Shown: positions 35,349 through 44,192 of the stretch, one piece after another
How positions within the stretch are numbered: position 1 is the stretch's first letter
Layout: each line of letters starts with the position of its first letter
Source of the DNA: Stutzerimonas azotifigens DSM 17556
GTDB lineage: Bacteria; Pseudomonadota; Gammaproteobacteria; Pseudomonadales; Pseudomonadaceae
Assembly (NCBI RefSeq): GCF_000425625.1
Contig: NZ_KE384408.1
Span: forward strand, 110,234-174,233
Length of the DNA: 64,000 nt
Reading direction: 5' to 3'
The notes under the pieces: generated by a model
Seen by the model: the letters and a program-made list of their open reading frames with translations, nothing else
Databases searched by the model: none
Told to the model about the DNA's origin: nothing
Position numbers and translations under genes: made by a program

Positions 35349-36440
35349 ATGCCGGCGGCATTGAAAGAAGAGTGGTTCCTGCTCCTGGCCCTGCTGGCCG
35401 CCGTCGTCGCCTACGCGCTCGAGGGCAGCCTGCTGCACGGCGGGCGCATGATCGCACTGAGCGGCGTCGCCGTGCTCGTGCTGATGATCGTGCTGGCCTC
35501 GGTGCGGGTCGCGCATCATGCCGAAATCCTCGCGGAAAAGGTCGGCGATCCCTACGGGACGATGATCCTCACGCTGTCCGCGGTGCTGGTCGAGGTGGTC
35601 ATCCTGGGCATCATGATCACTCACCACCCGTCGCCGACGCTGGTGCGCGACACCATCTACGCGGCAGTGATGCTCGACCTCAACGGCATCCTCGGGCTCG
35701 CCGCGCTGATGGGCGGCCTGCGCCACGGCGAGCAGGCCTACAACGACGATTCCGCGCGCACCTACAGCGTGATGATCCTCACCGCCATGGGCGTGTCCAT
35801 GGTGGTGCCCGAGTTCATCCCGCGCGAGGACTGGCGGCTGTACTCGGTGTTCACCATCGGCGCGATGCTGTTGCTGTACGGGCTGTTCCTGCGCATGCAG
35901 GTCGGCGCGCACAGCTACTTCTTCAGCTACAGCTATCCGGAGAAGCGCCGGCGCAAGGGCCAGCCGCAAGCCGAGCATGCGCCGGGCAGTCGCGGTCGCT
36001 CGATCGTCATGCTGTGCGCCGGCGTGGTGATCATCGGCGCGCTGGCCGAGGTGATGTCGCAGGCGCTGAACGTCGGCCTGGAGGGCAGCGGCGCGCCGCC
36101 GGTGGTGGCCGCGCTGCTGGTGGCGGCGATCTCGGCCAGCCCGGAGATCCTCACCGCCTTGCGCGCGGCGCTGGCCAACCGCATGCAGTCGGTGGTCAAC
36201 ATCGCGCTGGGCGCCTCGCTGTCGACGGTGATCCTCACCGTGCCGGTCATGGAGGCGCTGGCGCTGTATAGTGGCCAGCCGTTCCAGATGGCTATGACCC
36301 CGGTGCAGACGGTGATGATCTTCATCACCCTGATCGTCGCCGCCATCAACCTGAACGACGGCCAGACCAACGCGATCGAGGGCATGACCCACTTCGTGCT
36401 GTTCGCCACCTTCATCATGCTTTCGCTGATCGGCCTGTGA
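35349..36440 (+). CDS. chaA: Calcium/sodium:proton antiporter, ChaA family
   Basis: A 363-residue inner membrane antiporter. Eleven or so hydrophobic segments include GTMILTLSAVLVEVVILGIM (first acidic ion-site repeat) and PPVVAALLVAAISASPEILT (second), the pair of alpha-repeats of the Ca2+:cation antiporter family. Between them is a charged loop (EKRRRKGQPQAEH). ATG 35349 has GGGGGA upstream; 13 earlier codons are possible but lack an SD. It looks unrelated to purines and, with the next gene, interrupts the BMP-type importer genes. Confidence 0.9.
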   Translation: MPAALKEEWFLLLALLAAVVAYALEGSLLHGGRMIALSGVAVLVLMIVLASVRVAHHAEILAEKVGDPYGTMILTLSAVLVEVVILGIMITHHPSPTLVRDTIYAAVMLDLNGILGLAALMGGLRHGEQAYNDDSARTYSVMILTAMGVSMVVPEFIPREDWRLYSVFTIGAMLLLYGLFLRMQVGAHSYFFSYSYPEKRRRKGQPQAEHAPGSRGRSIVMLCAGVVIIGALAEVMSQALNVGLEGSGAPPVVAALLVAAISASPEILTALRAALANRMQSVVNIALGASLSTVILTVPVMEALALYSGQPFQMAMTPVQTVMIFITLIVAAINLNDGQTNAIEGMTHFVLFATFIMLSLIGL

Positions 36441-36473
36441 CGGCCGCGGCGAACCGCGACCCGACGGGAGACC

Positions 36474-36992
36474 ATGGACGCACGCATTTACCTCGCCGGC
36501 CCCGGGGTGTTCCGGCCGGACGCCCTCGAACACGGCGAGCGGCTCAAGGCGCTCTGCGCCGAATTCGGCTTCACCGGCCTGTACCCGCTGGACAAGCAGG
36601 TGCCGGCGCACATCACTACCGCCCGCGAGCAGGCCGCCTGGATCTACCGCGCCAACCTGGAACTGCTGGAGCAGGCCGACGCGGTGCTGGCCGACCTCAA
36701 CTTCTTCCGCGGCGGCGAGCCGGACAGCGGCACCTGCTTCGAGGTCGGCTACGCGGTGGCGCGCGGCAAGCCGGTGGTGGGCTACCTGGACGGCGAGGGC
36801 AGCTACGCCGAACGCCTCGCCCGCCAGCTCCCGCACCTGTGCGGCGAGCCGGGCCTGGACTGCGACGGCCTGCAGCTCGAGGCCTTCGACCTGCCGCTGA
36901 ACCTGATGCTCGGCGTGCCGGCGACCCTGGTCACCGGCGGGCCGGGCGAGGCCTTGCGACAACTGGCTGCCGAGCTCGCCCGGCGGGGCTGA
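36474..36992 (+). CDS. Nucleoside 2-deoxyribosyltransferase
   Basis: A 172-residue enzyme that moves deoxyribose between nucleobases, or hydrolyses deoxynucleosides. It begins MDARIYLAGPGVFRPDALEH, has ADAVLADLNFFRGGEPDSGT and the glutamate nucleophile in CFEVGYAVARGKPVVGYLDG. Length is typical for the family (about 160-170). It follows chaA by 33 bases and meets the 8-oxoguanine deaminase gene tail to tail with a 2-base gap. P. aeruginosa, as I recall, also has a deoxyribosyltransferase near its 8-oxoguanine deaminase, which supports a role in base salvage. Confidence 0.9.
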   Translation: MDARIYLAGPGVFRPDALEHGERLKALCAEFGFTGLYPLDKQVPAHITTAREQAAWIYRANLELLEQADAVLADLNFFRGGEPDSGTCFEVGYAVARGKPVVGYLDGEGSYAERLARQLPHLCGEPGLDCDGLQLEAFDLPLNLMLGVPATLVTGGPGEALRQLAAELARRG

Positions 36993-36994
36993 GT

Positions 36995-38350
36995 TCACCC
37001 GGCGATCAGCGTCCGTGCCGCTTCGCGATGCTCGGCGATCAGCCCCGGCAGGTCGAGCCCTTCCACCTGCCCGTCGATCACCCGCCAGCGGCCGCCGATC
37101 ATCACCCGGTCGGCGCGATCGGCGCCGCACAGCAGCAGCGCCGACAACGGGTCGTGGCTGCCCGAGAAGCGCAGCTCGTCGAGCCTGAAGAGCGCCAGGT
37201 CGGCCTGCTTGCCGACCGCCAGCTCGCCGATGTCGTCGCGCCCGAGCAGGCGCGCCGAGCCGCGGGTCGCCCAGCCCAGCGCGCGCGCCGGGGTGATGCG
37301 CTCGGCGCCGTAGCGCAGCCGTTGCAGGTAGAGCGCCTGGCGCGCCTCGAGAATCATGTTCGAGCCGTCGTTGGAGGCCGAGCCGTCGACGCCGAGGCCG
37401 AGTGGCGCGCCGGCTTCCTCCAGTTCCACGGTCGGGCAGATGCCCGAGGCCAGGCGCATGTTGCTGCTCGGGCAATGACAGATACCGGTGCCGGCCGCGC
37501 CGAGGCGGGCGATTTCCTCGGCGTTGAAGTGGATGCCGTGGGCCAGCCAGGTGCGCGGGCCGAGCCAGCCGACGCTGTCGAGGTAGTCCACGGTGCGCAG
37601 GCCGAAGCGCTCGAGGCAGAAGGCTTCCTCATCCAGCGTCTCGGCCAGGTGGGTGTGCAGGCGCACGTCGTGCGCTTCGGCCAGCTCGGCGCTGGCGCGC
37701 ATGATCTCAGGGGTGACCGAGAAGGGCGAGCAGGGCGCCAGGGCGATCTGCACCTGCGCGCCGTCGCCCCGCTCGTGGTACAGGCCGATCAGCCGCTCGC
37801 TGTCGGCGAGGATGGTCTCGGCCTCCTGCACCGTCTGCTGCGGCGGCAGGCCGCCGTCGGCCTCGCCCAGGCTCATCGAACCGCGCGTGAGCAGGGCGCG
37901 CATGCCGAGTTCGCGCACCGCCTGCACCTGCACGTCGATGGCATTCTCCAGGCCGCCGGGGAACAGGTAGTGGTGGTCCGCCGCGGTGGTGCAGCCGGAC
38001 AGCAGCAGCTCGGCCAGGGCCACCTTGCTGGCGACTTCCAGCTTCTCCGGCGTCAGTCGCGCCCACACCGGGTAGAGCGTCTTCAGCCAGGGGAACAGCG
38101 GCTGGTTCACCACCGGCGCCCAGGCGCGGGTGAGGGTCTGGTAGAAGTGGTGATGGGTGTTGATCAGCCCCGGCAGCACCACGTGCTCGCGGGCGTCGAA
38201 GGTCTGGTCGACCGGCCGTGCGGGCGCCTGGCCGGCATCGAGCAGCTCGGCGATGACGCCGTTCTCCACCACCAGCCCGCCGGGGGCGTGCAGGTCGTTG
38301 GCGGTGAACAGGGCGAGGGGGTTCTTGATCCACAGACGGGTCGCGGGCAT
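36995..38350 (-). CDS. 8-oxoguanine deaminase (amidohydrolase)
   Basis: A 451-residue zinc amidohydrolase closely resembling the characterised P. aeruginosa 8-oxoguanine deaminase (PA0142), which makes urate directly from 8-oxoguanine. Motifs: PGLINTHHHFYQTLTRAWAP, LHTHLAETLDEEAF, LAHGIHFNAEEI, CHCPSSNMRLASGICP and GLGVDGSASNDGSNM. AGGAG lies 8 bases before ATG 38350. It is downstream of the ABC importer genes and a short-chain dehydrogenase on the same strand, so the importer may carry oxidised guanine or its nucleoside. Isoxanthopterin deaminases belong to the same branch and are an alternative. Confidence 0.9.
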   Translation of the reverse strand: MPATRLWIKNPLALFTANDLHAPGGLVVENGVIAELLDAGQAPARPVDQTFDAREHVVLPGLINTHHHFYQTLTRAWAPVVNQPLFPWLKTLYPVWARLTPEKLEVASKVALAELLLSGCTTAADHHYLFPGGLENAIDVQVQAVRELGMRALLTRGSMSLGEADGGLPPQQTVQEAETILADSERLIGLYHERGDGAQVQIALAPCSPFSVTPEIMRASAELAEAHDVRLHTHLAETLDEEAFCLERFGLRTVDYLDSVGWLGPRTWLAHGIHFNAEEIARLGAAGTGICHCPSSNMRLASGICPTVELEEAGAPLGLGVDGSASNDGSNMILEARQALYLQRLRYGAERITPARALGWATRGSARLLGRDDIGELAVGKQADLALFRLDELRFSGSHDPLSALLLCGADRADRVMIGGRWRVIDGQVEGLDLPGLIAEHREAARTLIAG

Positions 38351-38494
38351 GGCCGGCTTCTCCTGATGACGATGGGAAAGCCAGCTCAGTTATGCCCTGT
38401 CTGCTGATCCAGGGGCGCCTCGTCGGGCGCGCGGGGAGGGAAGATAGCGACTGAGGGCGGGGTTGTCGACTGGAGGCAGGCGCCCGTTCGACAC

Positions 38495-38562
38495 GTAGGA
38501 GCGAGCTTGCTCGCGAAGGAGGCCGCACGAAGCCGGATATTCGCGAGCAAGCTCGCTCCTAC
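38495..38562. repeat. Perfect inverted pair of GTAGGAGCGAGCTTGCTCGC repeats
   Basis: Two identical 23-base units in opposite orientation (38495-38517 and 38540-38562), each itself a GCGAGC/GCTCGC hairpin. They lie between the dehydrogenase and deaminase genes. This unit is widespread in Pseudomonas intergenic DNA. Confidence 0.85.
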
Positions 38563-38575
38563 AGCAGCAGGCCGC

Positions 38576-39253
38576 CTACCAGGGTAGCGCATTGCCCTGG
38601 TAGTCCAGGTACCGGTGCCCGCCCTGGCCGGCGGCCTGGATCACCTGCTGGAGCATGCCGCGGCAGCTGGTCTCGACGTCCAGCGGCGCCTGGTCGCCAC
38701 CCATGTCGGTACGGACCCAGCCCGGGTGCATCAGGAGTATGGTCGGGCCGCCGTCCGGCAGGGCCTTGGCGAAGCTGCGCACCAGGTGGTTGAGCGCCGC
38801 CTTGCTGGCGCTGTAGAGCGGCTTGCCCATGCCGGTACCGGTCTCCAGGCTGCCCATGATCGAACTCATGAAGGCGAGCACGCCCTCGGGCTTGACGTTC
38901 GGCAGCAGGCGCTCGGCCAGCCGGACCGGCGCCACGGCGTTGGTGAAGAACAGCTCGCCCACCCGTTCGCGCGAGGTCTCGCTCACTGCGTCCACCTGCG
39001 GGGCGGAAATCCCCGCGTTGACGAACAGCACGTCGAAGCACCGCCCCTCCAGGCGCGCGGCCAGGGCGTCGACGCTGGCGTCATCGGTCATGTCCAGGGT
39101 TTCTACGGCGACCTGCCCGGCGCCTTGCAGCGCCTCGGCGCGCCGCGGGTCGCGCACGGTGGCGGTGACCTCCCAGCCCTGCGCGGCGAACGCCTGCGCC
39201 AGCCCCAGGCCGAGGCCCCGGGAGGCGCCGATGATCAGAACGGATTGGCTCAT
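38576..39253 (-). CDS. Short-chain dehydrogenase/reductase
   Basis: A 225-residue classical SDR. The cofactor site is LIIGASRGLGLGLAQAFAAQ (TGxxxGxG type), followed by LFVNAGI in place of NNAG, a serine in AFMSSIMGSL and the YSASKAA catalytic YxxxK motif. It should oxidise or reduce an alcohol or ketone with NAD(P)H. The length is a little short, lacking the usual C-terminal substrate loop. AAGGAG precedes ATG 39253. It lies between the ABC importer and the 8-oxoguanine deaminase; the substrate is unknown. Confidence 0.88.
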   Translation of the reverse strand: MSQSVLIIGASRGLGLGLAQAFAAQGWEVTATVRDPRRAEALQGAGQVAVETLDMTDDASVDALAARLEGRCFDVLFVNAGISAPQVDAVSETSRERVGELFFTNAVAPVRLAERLLPNVKPEGVLAFMSSIMGSLETGTGMGKPLYSASKAALNHLVRSFAKALPDGGPTILLMHPGWVRTDMGGDQAPLDVETSCRGMLQQVIQAAGQGGHRYLDYQGNALPW

Positions 39254-39380
39254 GTGTGTTCTCCTTGGCGGTGGTGGTGGAAGTCTGGACCGGCACAGGA
39301 GCATAGGCGAATCGCGGAGGGCGAAGGTGCTCATCGATCGGGGTGATGATGGGGCCCGGTCAGTGCACGCTTGGGAGCGG

Positions 39381-39440
39381 GTCGCAGGCAGAGCCTGCTC
39401 CTACAGGGGGGCGGGCGTAGGAGCAGGCTCTGCCTGCGAC
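39381..39440. repeat. Inverted pair of GTAGGAGCAGGCTCTGCCTG repeats
   Basis: Two identical 24-base units head to head (39381-39404 and 39417-39440) with a 12-base GC spacer, following the permease gene. The same unit occurs at 3131-3154, near 7050, and in the array at 43.4-44.2 kb. Confidence 0.85.
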
Positions 39441-39460
39441 CGTTCTTTTCAGCGGGGCTG

Positions 39461-40387
39461 TCAGTGCCCCGCCTTCCACGGCTGCCCCAGCGACACCGGC
39501 GCGTAGAGCCGGGTGCGGATGGCGTCGCGCGAGAGCAGCACCAGCACCGCGATGGTCGCCACGTAGGGCAGCATCGCCAGCAGGTTGCCGGGGATCGACA
39601 GGCCGATGCCCTGGGCCACCAGGTGCAGGATGCTGGCCAGGCCGAACAGGTAGGCGCCGAGCAGCACGCGGCCGACGCGCCAGCTGGCGAACACCACCAG
39701 CGCCAGGGCGATCCAGCCGCGCCCGGCGGTCATGTTCTCGGCCCACATCGGCGTGTAGGCCAGCGACAGGTAGCCGCCGGCCAGCCCGGCCATGGCGCCG
39801 CCGAACAGCACCGCCAGCGCGCGCGCGCGCAGCACCGGCAGGCCCATGGCGCTGGCGGCGTTGGGGTTCTCGCCGACCGCCTGGATGATCAGCCCGACGC
39901 GGCTCCTGAGCAGCACCCAGGCGACCAGGGCGAAGAGCGCGAACGACAGGTACACCAGCAGGTCCTGGGCGAACAGCATGCGGCCGATCAGCGGGATCTC
40001 GCTGAGCAGCGGGATGGCCACCGGCTCGAAGCCGGTCAGCGGCTTGCCGACCCAGCCGGCACCGATGAAGGACGACAGGCCGACGCCGAAGATCGTCAGC
40101 GCCAGGCCGGTGGCCACCTGGTTGGCGTTGAAACCCAGCGCCACCAGGGCGAACAGCTGCGACAGCAGCATGCCGCCGAGACAGGCGAAGATAACCCCGA
40201 GCCAGAGGTTGCCGGTGGCGAAGGCGGCGATGAAGCCGGCCACCGCGCCGAACAGCATCATCCCCTCCTGGCCGAGGTTGAGCACGCCGGTCTTCTCGCA
40301 GACCAGTTCGCCGAGGGCCACCAGCAGCAGCGGCGTACCGGTGCGGACCATGGCGTAGAAAATGTTGGTGAGCAGGTCGATATCCAT
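39461..40387 (-). CDS. ABC importer permease, nucleoside type (second subunit)
   Basis: A 308-residue inner membrane subunit of the BMP/branched-chain permease family (PF02653). The N-terminal GELVCEKTGVLNLGQEGMML and the EAA-like loop VLRARALAVLFGGAMAGLAG are diagnostic for the YufQ/NupC-type partner in nucleoside ABC importers. About nine segments. It pairs with the 367-residue permease upstream to form the channel; the binding protein is at 34048-35130. Confidence 0.93.
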   Translation of the reverse strand: MDIDLLTNIFYAMVRTGTPLLLVALGELVCEKTGVLNLGQEGMMLFGAVAGFIAAFATGNLWLGVIFACLGGMLLSQLFALVALGFNANQVATGLALTIFGVGLSSFIGAGWVGKPLTGFEPVAIPLLSEIPLIGRMLFAQDLLVYLSFALFALVAWVLLRSRVGLIIQAVGENPNAASAMGLPVLRARALAVLFGGAMAGLAGGYLSLAYTPMWAENMTAGRGWIALALVVFASWRVGRVLLGAYLFGLASILHLVAQGIGLSIPGNLLAMLPYVATIAVLVLLSRDAIRTRLYAPVSLGQPWKAGH

Positions 40388-40466
40388 GGTTACTCCCGGA
40401 AGCCGCTGGAGGCTTGAGGCTGGAGGCTGGACGGAAAAGCGGTCAGGGGACGGTGCGGGGTCCGGG

Positions 40467-41570
40467 TCATGCCGCGGCCTCCTTCGTCCAGCCTTTGGCC
40501 TTCAGCCTTCCCGCGGCTTTCAGCCGCGGTCGATAGTGAATGAGCACATCGCACGCCAGCAGGAAGAACAGCACCATCCCCTGGAACAGCTGGGTGATCG
40601 ACTGCGGCAGGTTGGCGGCCATCTGCGCGTTCTCGCCGCCGAGGTAGAGCAGCGCCATCAGCAGGCTGGCGAAGACGATGCCGATCGGGTTGAGCCGGCC
40701 GAGGAAGGCTACGGTGATCGCCGCGTAGCCGTAGCCCGGCGAGACCTGCGGCACCAGCTGGCCGATCGGCCCGGTGACCTCGGCGACGCCGGCCAGCCCG
40801 GCCAGCGCGCCGCTGATCAGCAGGGCGATCCATACCAGCTTTTTCTCGCGGAAGCCGACGAAGCCGGCGGCGCGCTTGTCCAGCCCGAGCACCTTGACCT
40901 GGAAGCCGAGGAAGCTCTTCTGCAGCAGCACCCAGACCACCACCAGCGCCAGCAGCGCGAAGTAGAAGCCGGCGTGCACGCGCAGGTCCTCGAACAGCTG
41001 CGGCAGGCGGGTGGCATCGCCGAACATCGCCGACTCGGGGAAGTTGAAGCCCTCCGGGTCCTTCAGCGGGCCGTGCACGGCGAACAGCAGCAGGTTCAAC
41101 GCGATGTAGTTGAGCATGATGCTGGTGAGGATCTCGTTGGCGTTGAACTGCGTGCGCAGCCAGGCGCAGAGCCCGGCCCAGGCGGCGCCGCCGAGGGTGC
41201 CGACGGCCAGCGTCATGACCAGCGCCCAGCGCGAGTCCCAGTCGATGATGTGCACCGCCAGCGCACTGCCGGCCAGCGCGCCCATCAGCAGTTGGCCTTC
41301 GGCGCCGATGTTCCAGATGCGGGCGTTGTAGACCACCGCCAGGCCCAGCGCGCAGAGCAGGATCGGCAGCGCCTTGACCAGCAGTTCGGAGATGCCGTAC
41401 AGGTCGCTGATCGGGTCGATCAGCAGCACGCGCAGGGTTTCCAGCGGCGGGTGGCCCAGCGCGGCGAACAGCAGCGCGCCGCTGATCAGCGTCAGCAGCG
41501 CGGCGAGCAGCGGCGAGAGCCAGAGCATCGGGCGCGACTGCTGGCCGCGCGGTTCGAGGGATAACAGCAT
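40467..41570 (-). CDS. ABC importer permease, nucleoside type (first subunit)
   Basis: A 367-residue partner permease (YufP/NupB type) with ALGLAVVYNARIWNIGAEGQ, TQFNANEILTSIMLNYIALN and the coupling loop GFREKKLVWIALLISGALAG. It starts 11 bases after the ATPase gene stop, and the second permease follows after 79 bases containing a CTGGAGGCTGGACG repeat fragment. Two different permeases, one double ATPase and a BMP binding protein are the standard parts of this importer. Confidence 0.93.
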   Translation of the reverse strand: MLLSLEPRGQQSRPMLWLSPLLAALLTLISGALLFAALGHPPLETLRVLLIDPISDLYGISELLVKALPILLCALGLAVVYNARIWNIGAEGQLLMGALAGSALAVHIIDWDSRWALVMTLAVGTLGGAAWAGLCAWLRTQFNANEILTSIMLNYIALNLLLFAVHGPLKDPEGFNFPESAMFGDATRLPQLFEDLRVHAGFYFALLALVVVWVLLQKSFLGFQVKVLGLDKRAAGFVGFREKKLVWIALLISGALAGLAGVAEVTGPIGQLVPQVSPGYGYAAITVAFLGRLNPIGIVFASLLMALLYLGGENAQMAANLPQSITQLFQGMVLFFLLACDVLIHYRPRLKAAGRLKAKGWTKEAAA

Positions 41571-41581
41571 GGCGAAGGCTC

Positions 41582-43129
41582 TCAGGCGGCGGTGGGCGTG
41601 GGTTGATCGAACTGGCCGGCCATCCAGCGCCCGACGTCGGTGGCGCTGGTGGCGGCGGTGGCGCGCAGCGGCGATAGGCGGCCATGGCTCAGCGCGGCGA
41701 TGCGGTCGCTGATCTGGAACAGCTCTTCCAGGTCCTCGGAGATCACCAGGATGGCGGCGCCGGCGTCACGCAGCTCGATGAGCGCACGGTGGATCGCCGC
41801 CGCGGCGCCGACGTCCACGCCCCAGGTCGGGTGCGCGGCAATCAGCAGTTTCGGCTGCTGGAGGATTTCCCGGCCGAGGATGAATTTCTGCAGGTTGCCG
41901 CCGGACAGGCTGCGCGCCGGCGTATGGGTGCCCGGCGTCTTCACCGCGAAGCGCTCGATGATGCGCCGGGCGAAGGCCTCGACGCGGCCGTGGCGGATCA
42001 GCCCGCCGCCGATCAGCCCGCCCTGCTGGAAGGCGGTGAGCAGGCCGTTGTCGGCCAGGCTCATGTCCGGCACCGCGCCGTGGCCGAGCCGCTCGGCGGG
42101 GACGAAGGCCATGCCCTGGCGACGCCGCGCATCCGGACGCAGGTGTGCCATCGGGGCCTCGAGGAAGCGGATGCGCGCGCCCTGGTCGCGGGCCAGGCGC
42201 TGTTCGCCGCTGAGCAGGGCGAGCAGTTCGTCCTGGCCGTTGCCGGCGACCCCGGCGATGCCGACGATCTCGCCGGCGCGCACGTCCAGGGCGATCTCTT
42301 CGAGCGACACGCCGAACGGATCGGCGTTGTGCCAGGACAGTCCCTCGACCCGCAGGAAGGGCGTACCGCCCTCGGCCTTCGGGTATTCCGCCTCGAGCCC
42401 TTCGGCATCGCCGACCATCAGCCGCGCCAGATCGAGGTCGGAGCATTCGGCCGGCACGCAGTCACCGGACACGCGGCCGCCGCGCAGCACGGTGGCGCTC
42501 TCGCAGAGCGCGCGCACTTCGCCCAGCTTGTGGCTGATGAACAGGATGCTGCAACCCTCGGCGGCCAGCCGGCGCAGCACCACGAACAGGTCGTCGGCCT
42601 CCTGCGGGGTGAGCACCGAGGTCGGCTCGTCGAGGATCAGCAGGCGGATGTCCTGCATCAGGCAGCGCACGATCTCCACCCGCTGGCGTTCGCCGATCGA
42701 CAGGCTGTGCACCAGCCGCTGCGGCTCCAGCGGCATGCCGTAGCGCTGCGAGACCTCGCGGATCTTCGGCTCCAGCTGCTTCGGCGTGCCGGCCGCAGCG
42801 CCCATGGCCAGGGCGATGTTCTCGGCCACGCTGAGCGTCTCGAACAGCGAGAAGTGCTGGAACACCATGCCGATGCCGCGCTCGCGCGCCTGCGCCGGGT
42901 CGCGCATGACCACCGGCTGGCCTTCCCAGAGGATCTCGCCGGCGTCGGGCTGGGTGACGCCGTAGATGATCTTCATCAGGGTGCTCTTGCCGGCGCCGTT
43001 CTCGCCCAGCAGGGCGTGGATCTCGCCGGCGCGGATGCTCAGCGACACGCGGTCGTTGGCCAGGGTGCCGGGGTATTGCTTGGTGATGCCGCGCAGCAGC
43101 AGGCGTGGCGGGTGTTGAAGCTCGGACAT
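41582..43129 (-). CDS. ABC importer ATPase with two nucleotide-binding domains, nucleoside type
   Basis: A 515-residue double ATPase. The first domain has Walker A GENGAGKSTLMKIIYG, a variant signature LSIGERQRVEIVRCLM and Walker B LLILDEPTSVLTPQEAD; the second has a degenerate Walker A (GVAGNGQDELLALL), signature LSGGNLQKFILGREI and a degenerate Walker B region (LLIAAHPTWGVD). This degenerate second half is typical of the YufO/NupA and RbsA groups. ATG 43129 follows a modest GGAT. It leads a probable operon with both permeases, the SDR and the 8-oxoguanine deaminase. Confidence 0.95.
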   Translation of the reverse strand: MSELQHPPRLLLRGITKQYPGTLANDRVSLSIRAGEIHALLGENGAGKSTLMKIIYGVTQPDAGEILWEGQPVVMRDPAQARERGIGMVFQHFSLFETLSVAENIALAMGAAAGTPKQLEPKIREVSQRYGMPLEPQRLVHSLSIGERQRVEIVRCLMQDIRLLILDEPTSVLTPQEADDLFVVLRRLAAEGCSILFISHKLGEVRALCESATVLRGGRVSGDCVPAECSDLDLARLMVGDAEGLEAEYPKAEGGTPFLRVEGLSWHNADPFGVSLEEIALDVRAGEIVGIAGVAGNGQDELLALLSGEQRLARDQGARIRFLEAPMAHLRPDARRRQGMAFVPAERLGHGAVPDMSLADNGLLTAFQQGGLIGGGLIRHGRVEAFARRIIERFAVKTPGTHTPARSLSGGNLQKFILGREILQQPKLLIAAHPTWGVDVGAAAAIHRALIELRDAGAAILVISEDLEELFQISDRIAALSHGRLSPLRATAATSATDVGRWMAGQFDQPTPTAA

Positions 43130-43165
43130 GGTGGGTATCCGGTGAATTCTCGGTGGGCCAGACAA

Positions 43166-43190
43166 AGCAAAAAGCTGGCCAGTTAGTCAG
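43166..43190 (-). promoter_or_regulatory. Sigma-54-like element overlapping a RutR-like palindrome, ABC ATPase operon
   Basis: Minus strand: TGGCCAGCTTTTTGCT (43166-43181) is the best fit of the three to the sigma-54 pattern (TGGC, G at position 7, TTGCT at the right distance). The palindrome CTGGCC-AGTT-AGTCAG (43175-43190) overlaps the -24 half. The start would be close to 43155, giving a leader near 25 bases. Confidence 0.6.
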
Positions 43191-43386
43191 GATTCGTCCG
43201 GCGCCCGGTTCATCGGGAATCCGGGGCGGCCCGCGCCGGCCGACGGCCCGCTGGCATTGCCTTGCTTTGGTGCGCTTGCGTCGAGCGTAGCCCAAACTGG
43301 CGCATGGCTATCTTCCAGCGGGCGGCCTTTCTACCAGATGATCGCGCGCGTTGCAGCGGCTTCCTCGGGCGTGGCGACGGGGCTTT

Positions 43387-44165
43387 CCCTTCTCCTCTCG
43401 GCAGAAGGTGGCCCGCAGGGCCGGATGAGGGGCCAAGCCGCGTGCCCGCCAGGCCTTGCCATCCTCCTTTCTCGGTGGGAGATGGGGTTGGTTTGGTGCC
43501 GGTTCGAGGTTTCGTGCCTGCCTCGGTCGCAGGCAGAGCCTGCTCCTGCAGGGATTGCCGAGGCTTCAGGCAGCGCATGCCTTTCCCTTCTCCCCGCGGG
43601 AGAAGGTGGCCCGCAGGGCCGGATGAGGGGGCGAGCCGCGTGCCCGCCAGCCCTCACCATCCTCCTCTCCCGGTGGGAGAGGGGTTGGTTTGGTGCCGGT
43701 TCGAAGGTTTCGTGCCTGCCTCGGTCGCAGGCAGAGCCTGCTCCTACAGGGGGAGCGTCGTGCCGGTTGGCAGCGCCGCGGGGCGCTTTTCCCTTCTCCC
43801 CGAGGGAGCAGGTGGCCCGCAGGGCCGGATGAGGGGGCGAGCCGCGTGCCCGCCAGGCCTCACCATCCTCCTCTCCCGGTGGGAGAGGGGGTTGGTTTGG
43901 TGCCGGTTCGAAGGTTTCGTGCCTGCCTCGGTCGCAGGCAGAGCCTGCTCCTACAGGGGGAGCGTCGTGCCGGTTGGCAGCGCCGCGGGGCGCTTTTCCC
44001 TTCTCCCCGCGGGAGAAGGTGGCCCGCAGGGCCGGATGAGGGGGCGAGCTGCGTGCCCGCCAGGCCTCACCATCCTCCTCTCCCGGTGGGAGAGGGGGTT
44101 GGTTTGGTGTCGGTTCGAAGGTTTCGTGCCTGCCTCTGTCGCAGGCGGAGCCTGCTCCTACAGGG
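43387..44165. repeat. Four tandem copies of a ~200-base composite repeat
   Basis: Units begin with CCCTTCTCC at 43387, 43585, 43791 and 43998 (periods 198, 206, 207). Each holds a CTTCTCCC/GGGAGAAG hairpin, GGCCCGCAGGGCCGGATGAG, CTCTCCCGGTGGGAGAGG, GGTGCCGGTTCGA and a GCAGGCAGAGCCTGCTCCTA unit. The first unit is the most diverged; the last two are nearly identical. It occupies most of the 1063-base gap 43130-44192 and ends just short of the next gene. Long open frames cross it but are repeat-driven. Confidence 0.9.
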
Positions 44166-44192
44166 GGGGCGGCGCCAGGCGCGCGGCGCTTT

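Noticed and set aside
35037..37475. 812-codon minus-strand frame opposite chaA and the deoxyribosyltransferase
   Set aside because: Antisense shadow; low-complexity His/Gln/Arg composition and both sense genes have clear families.
43387..44165. CRISPR array
   Set aside because: Units are about 200 bases, themselves palindromic and without unique spacers; no cas genes.
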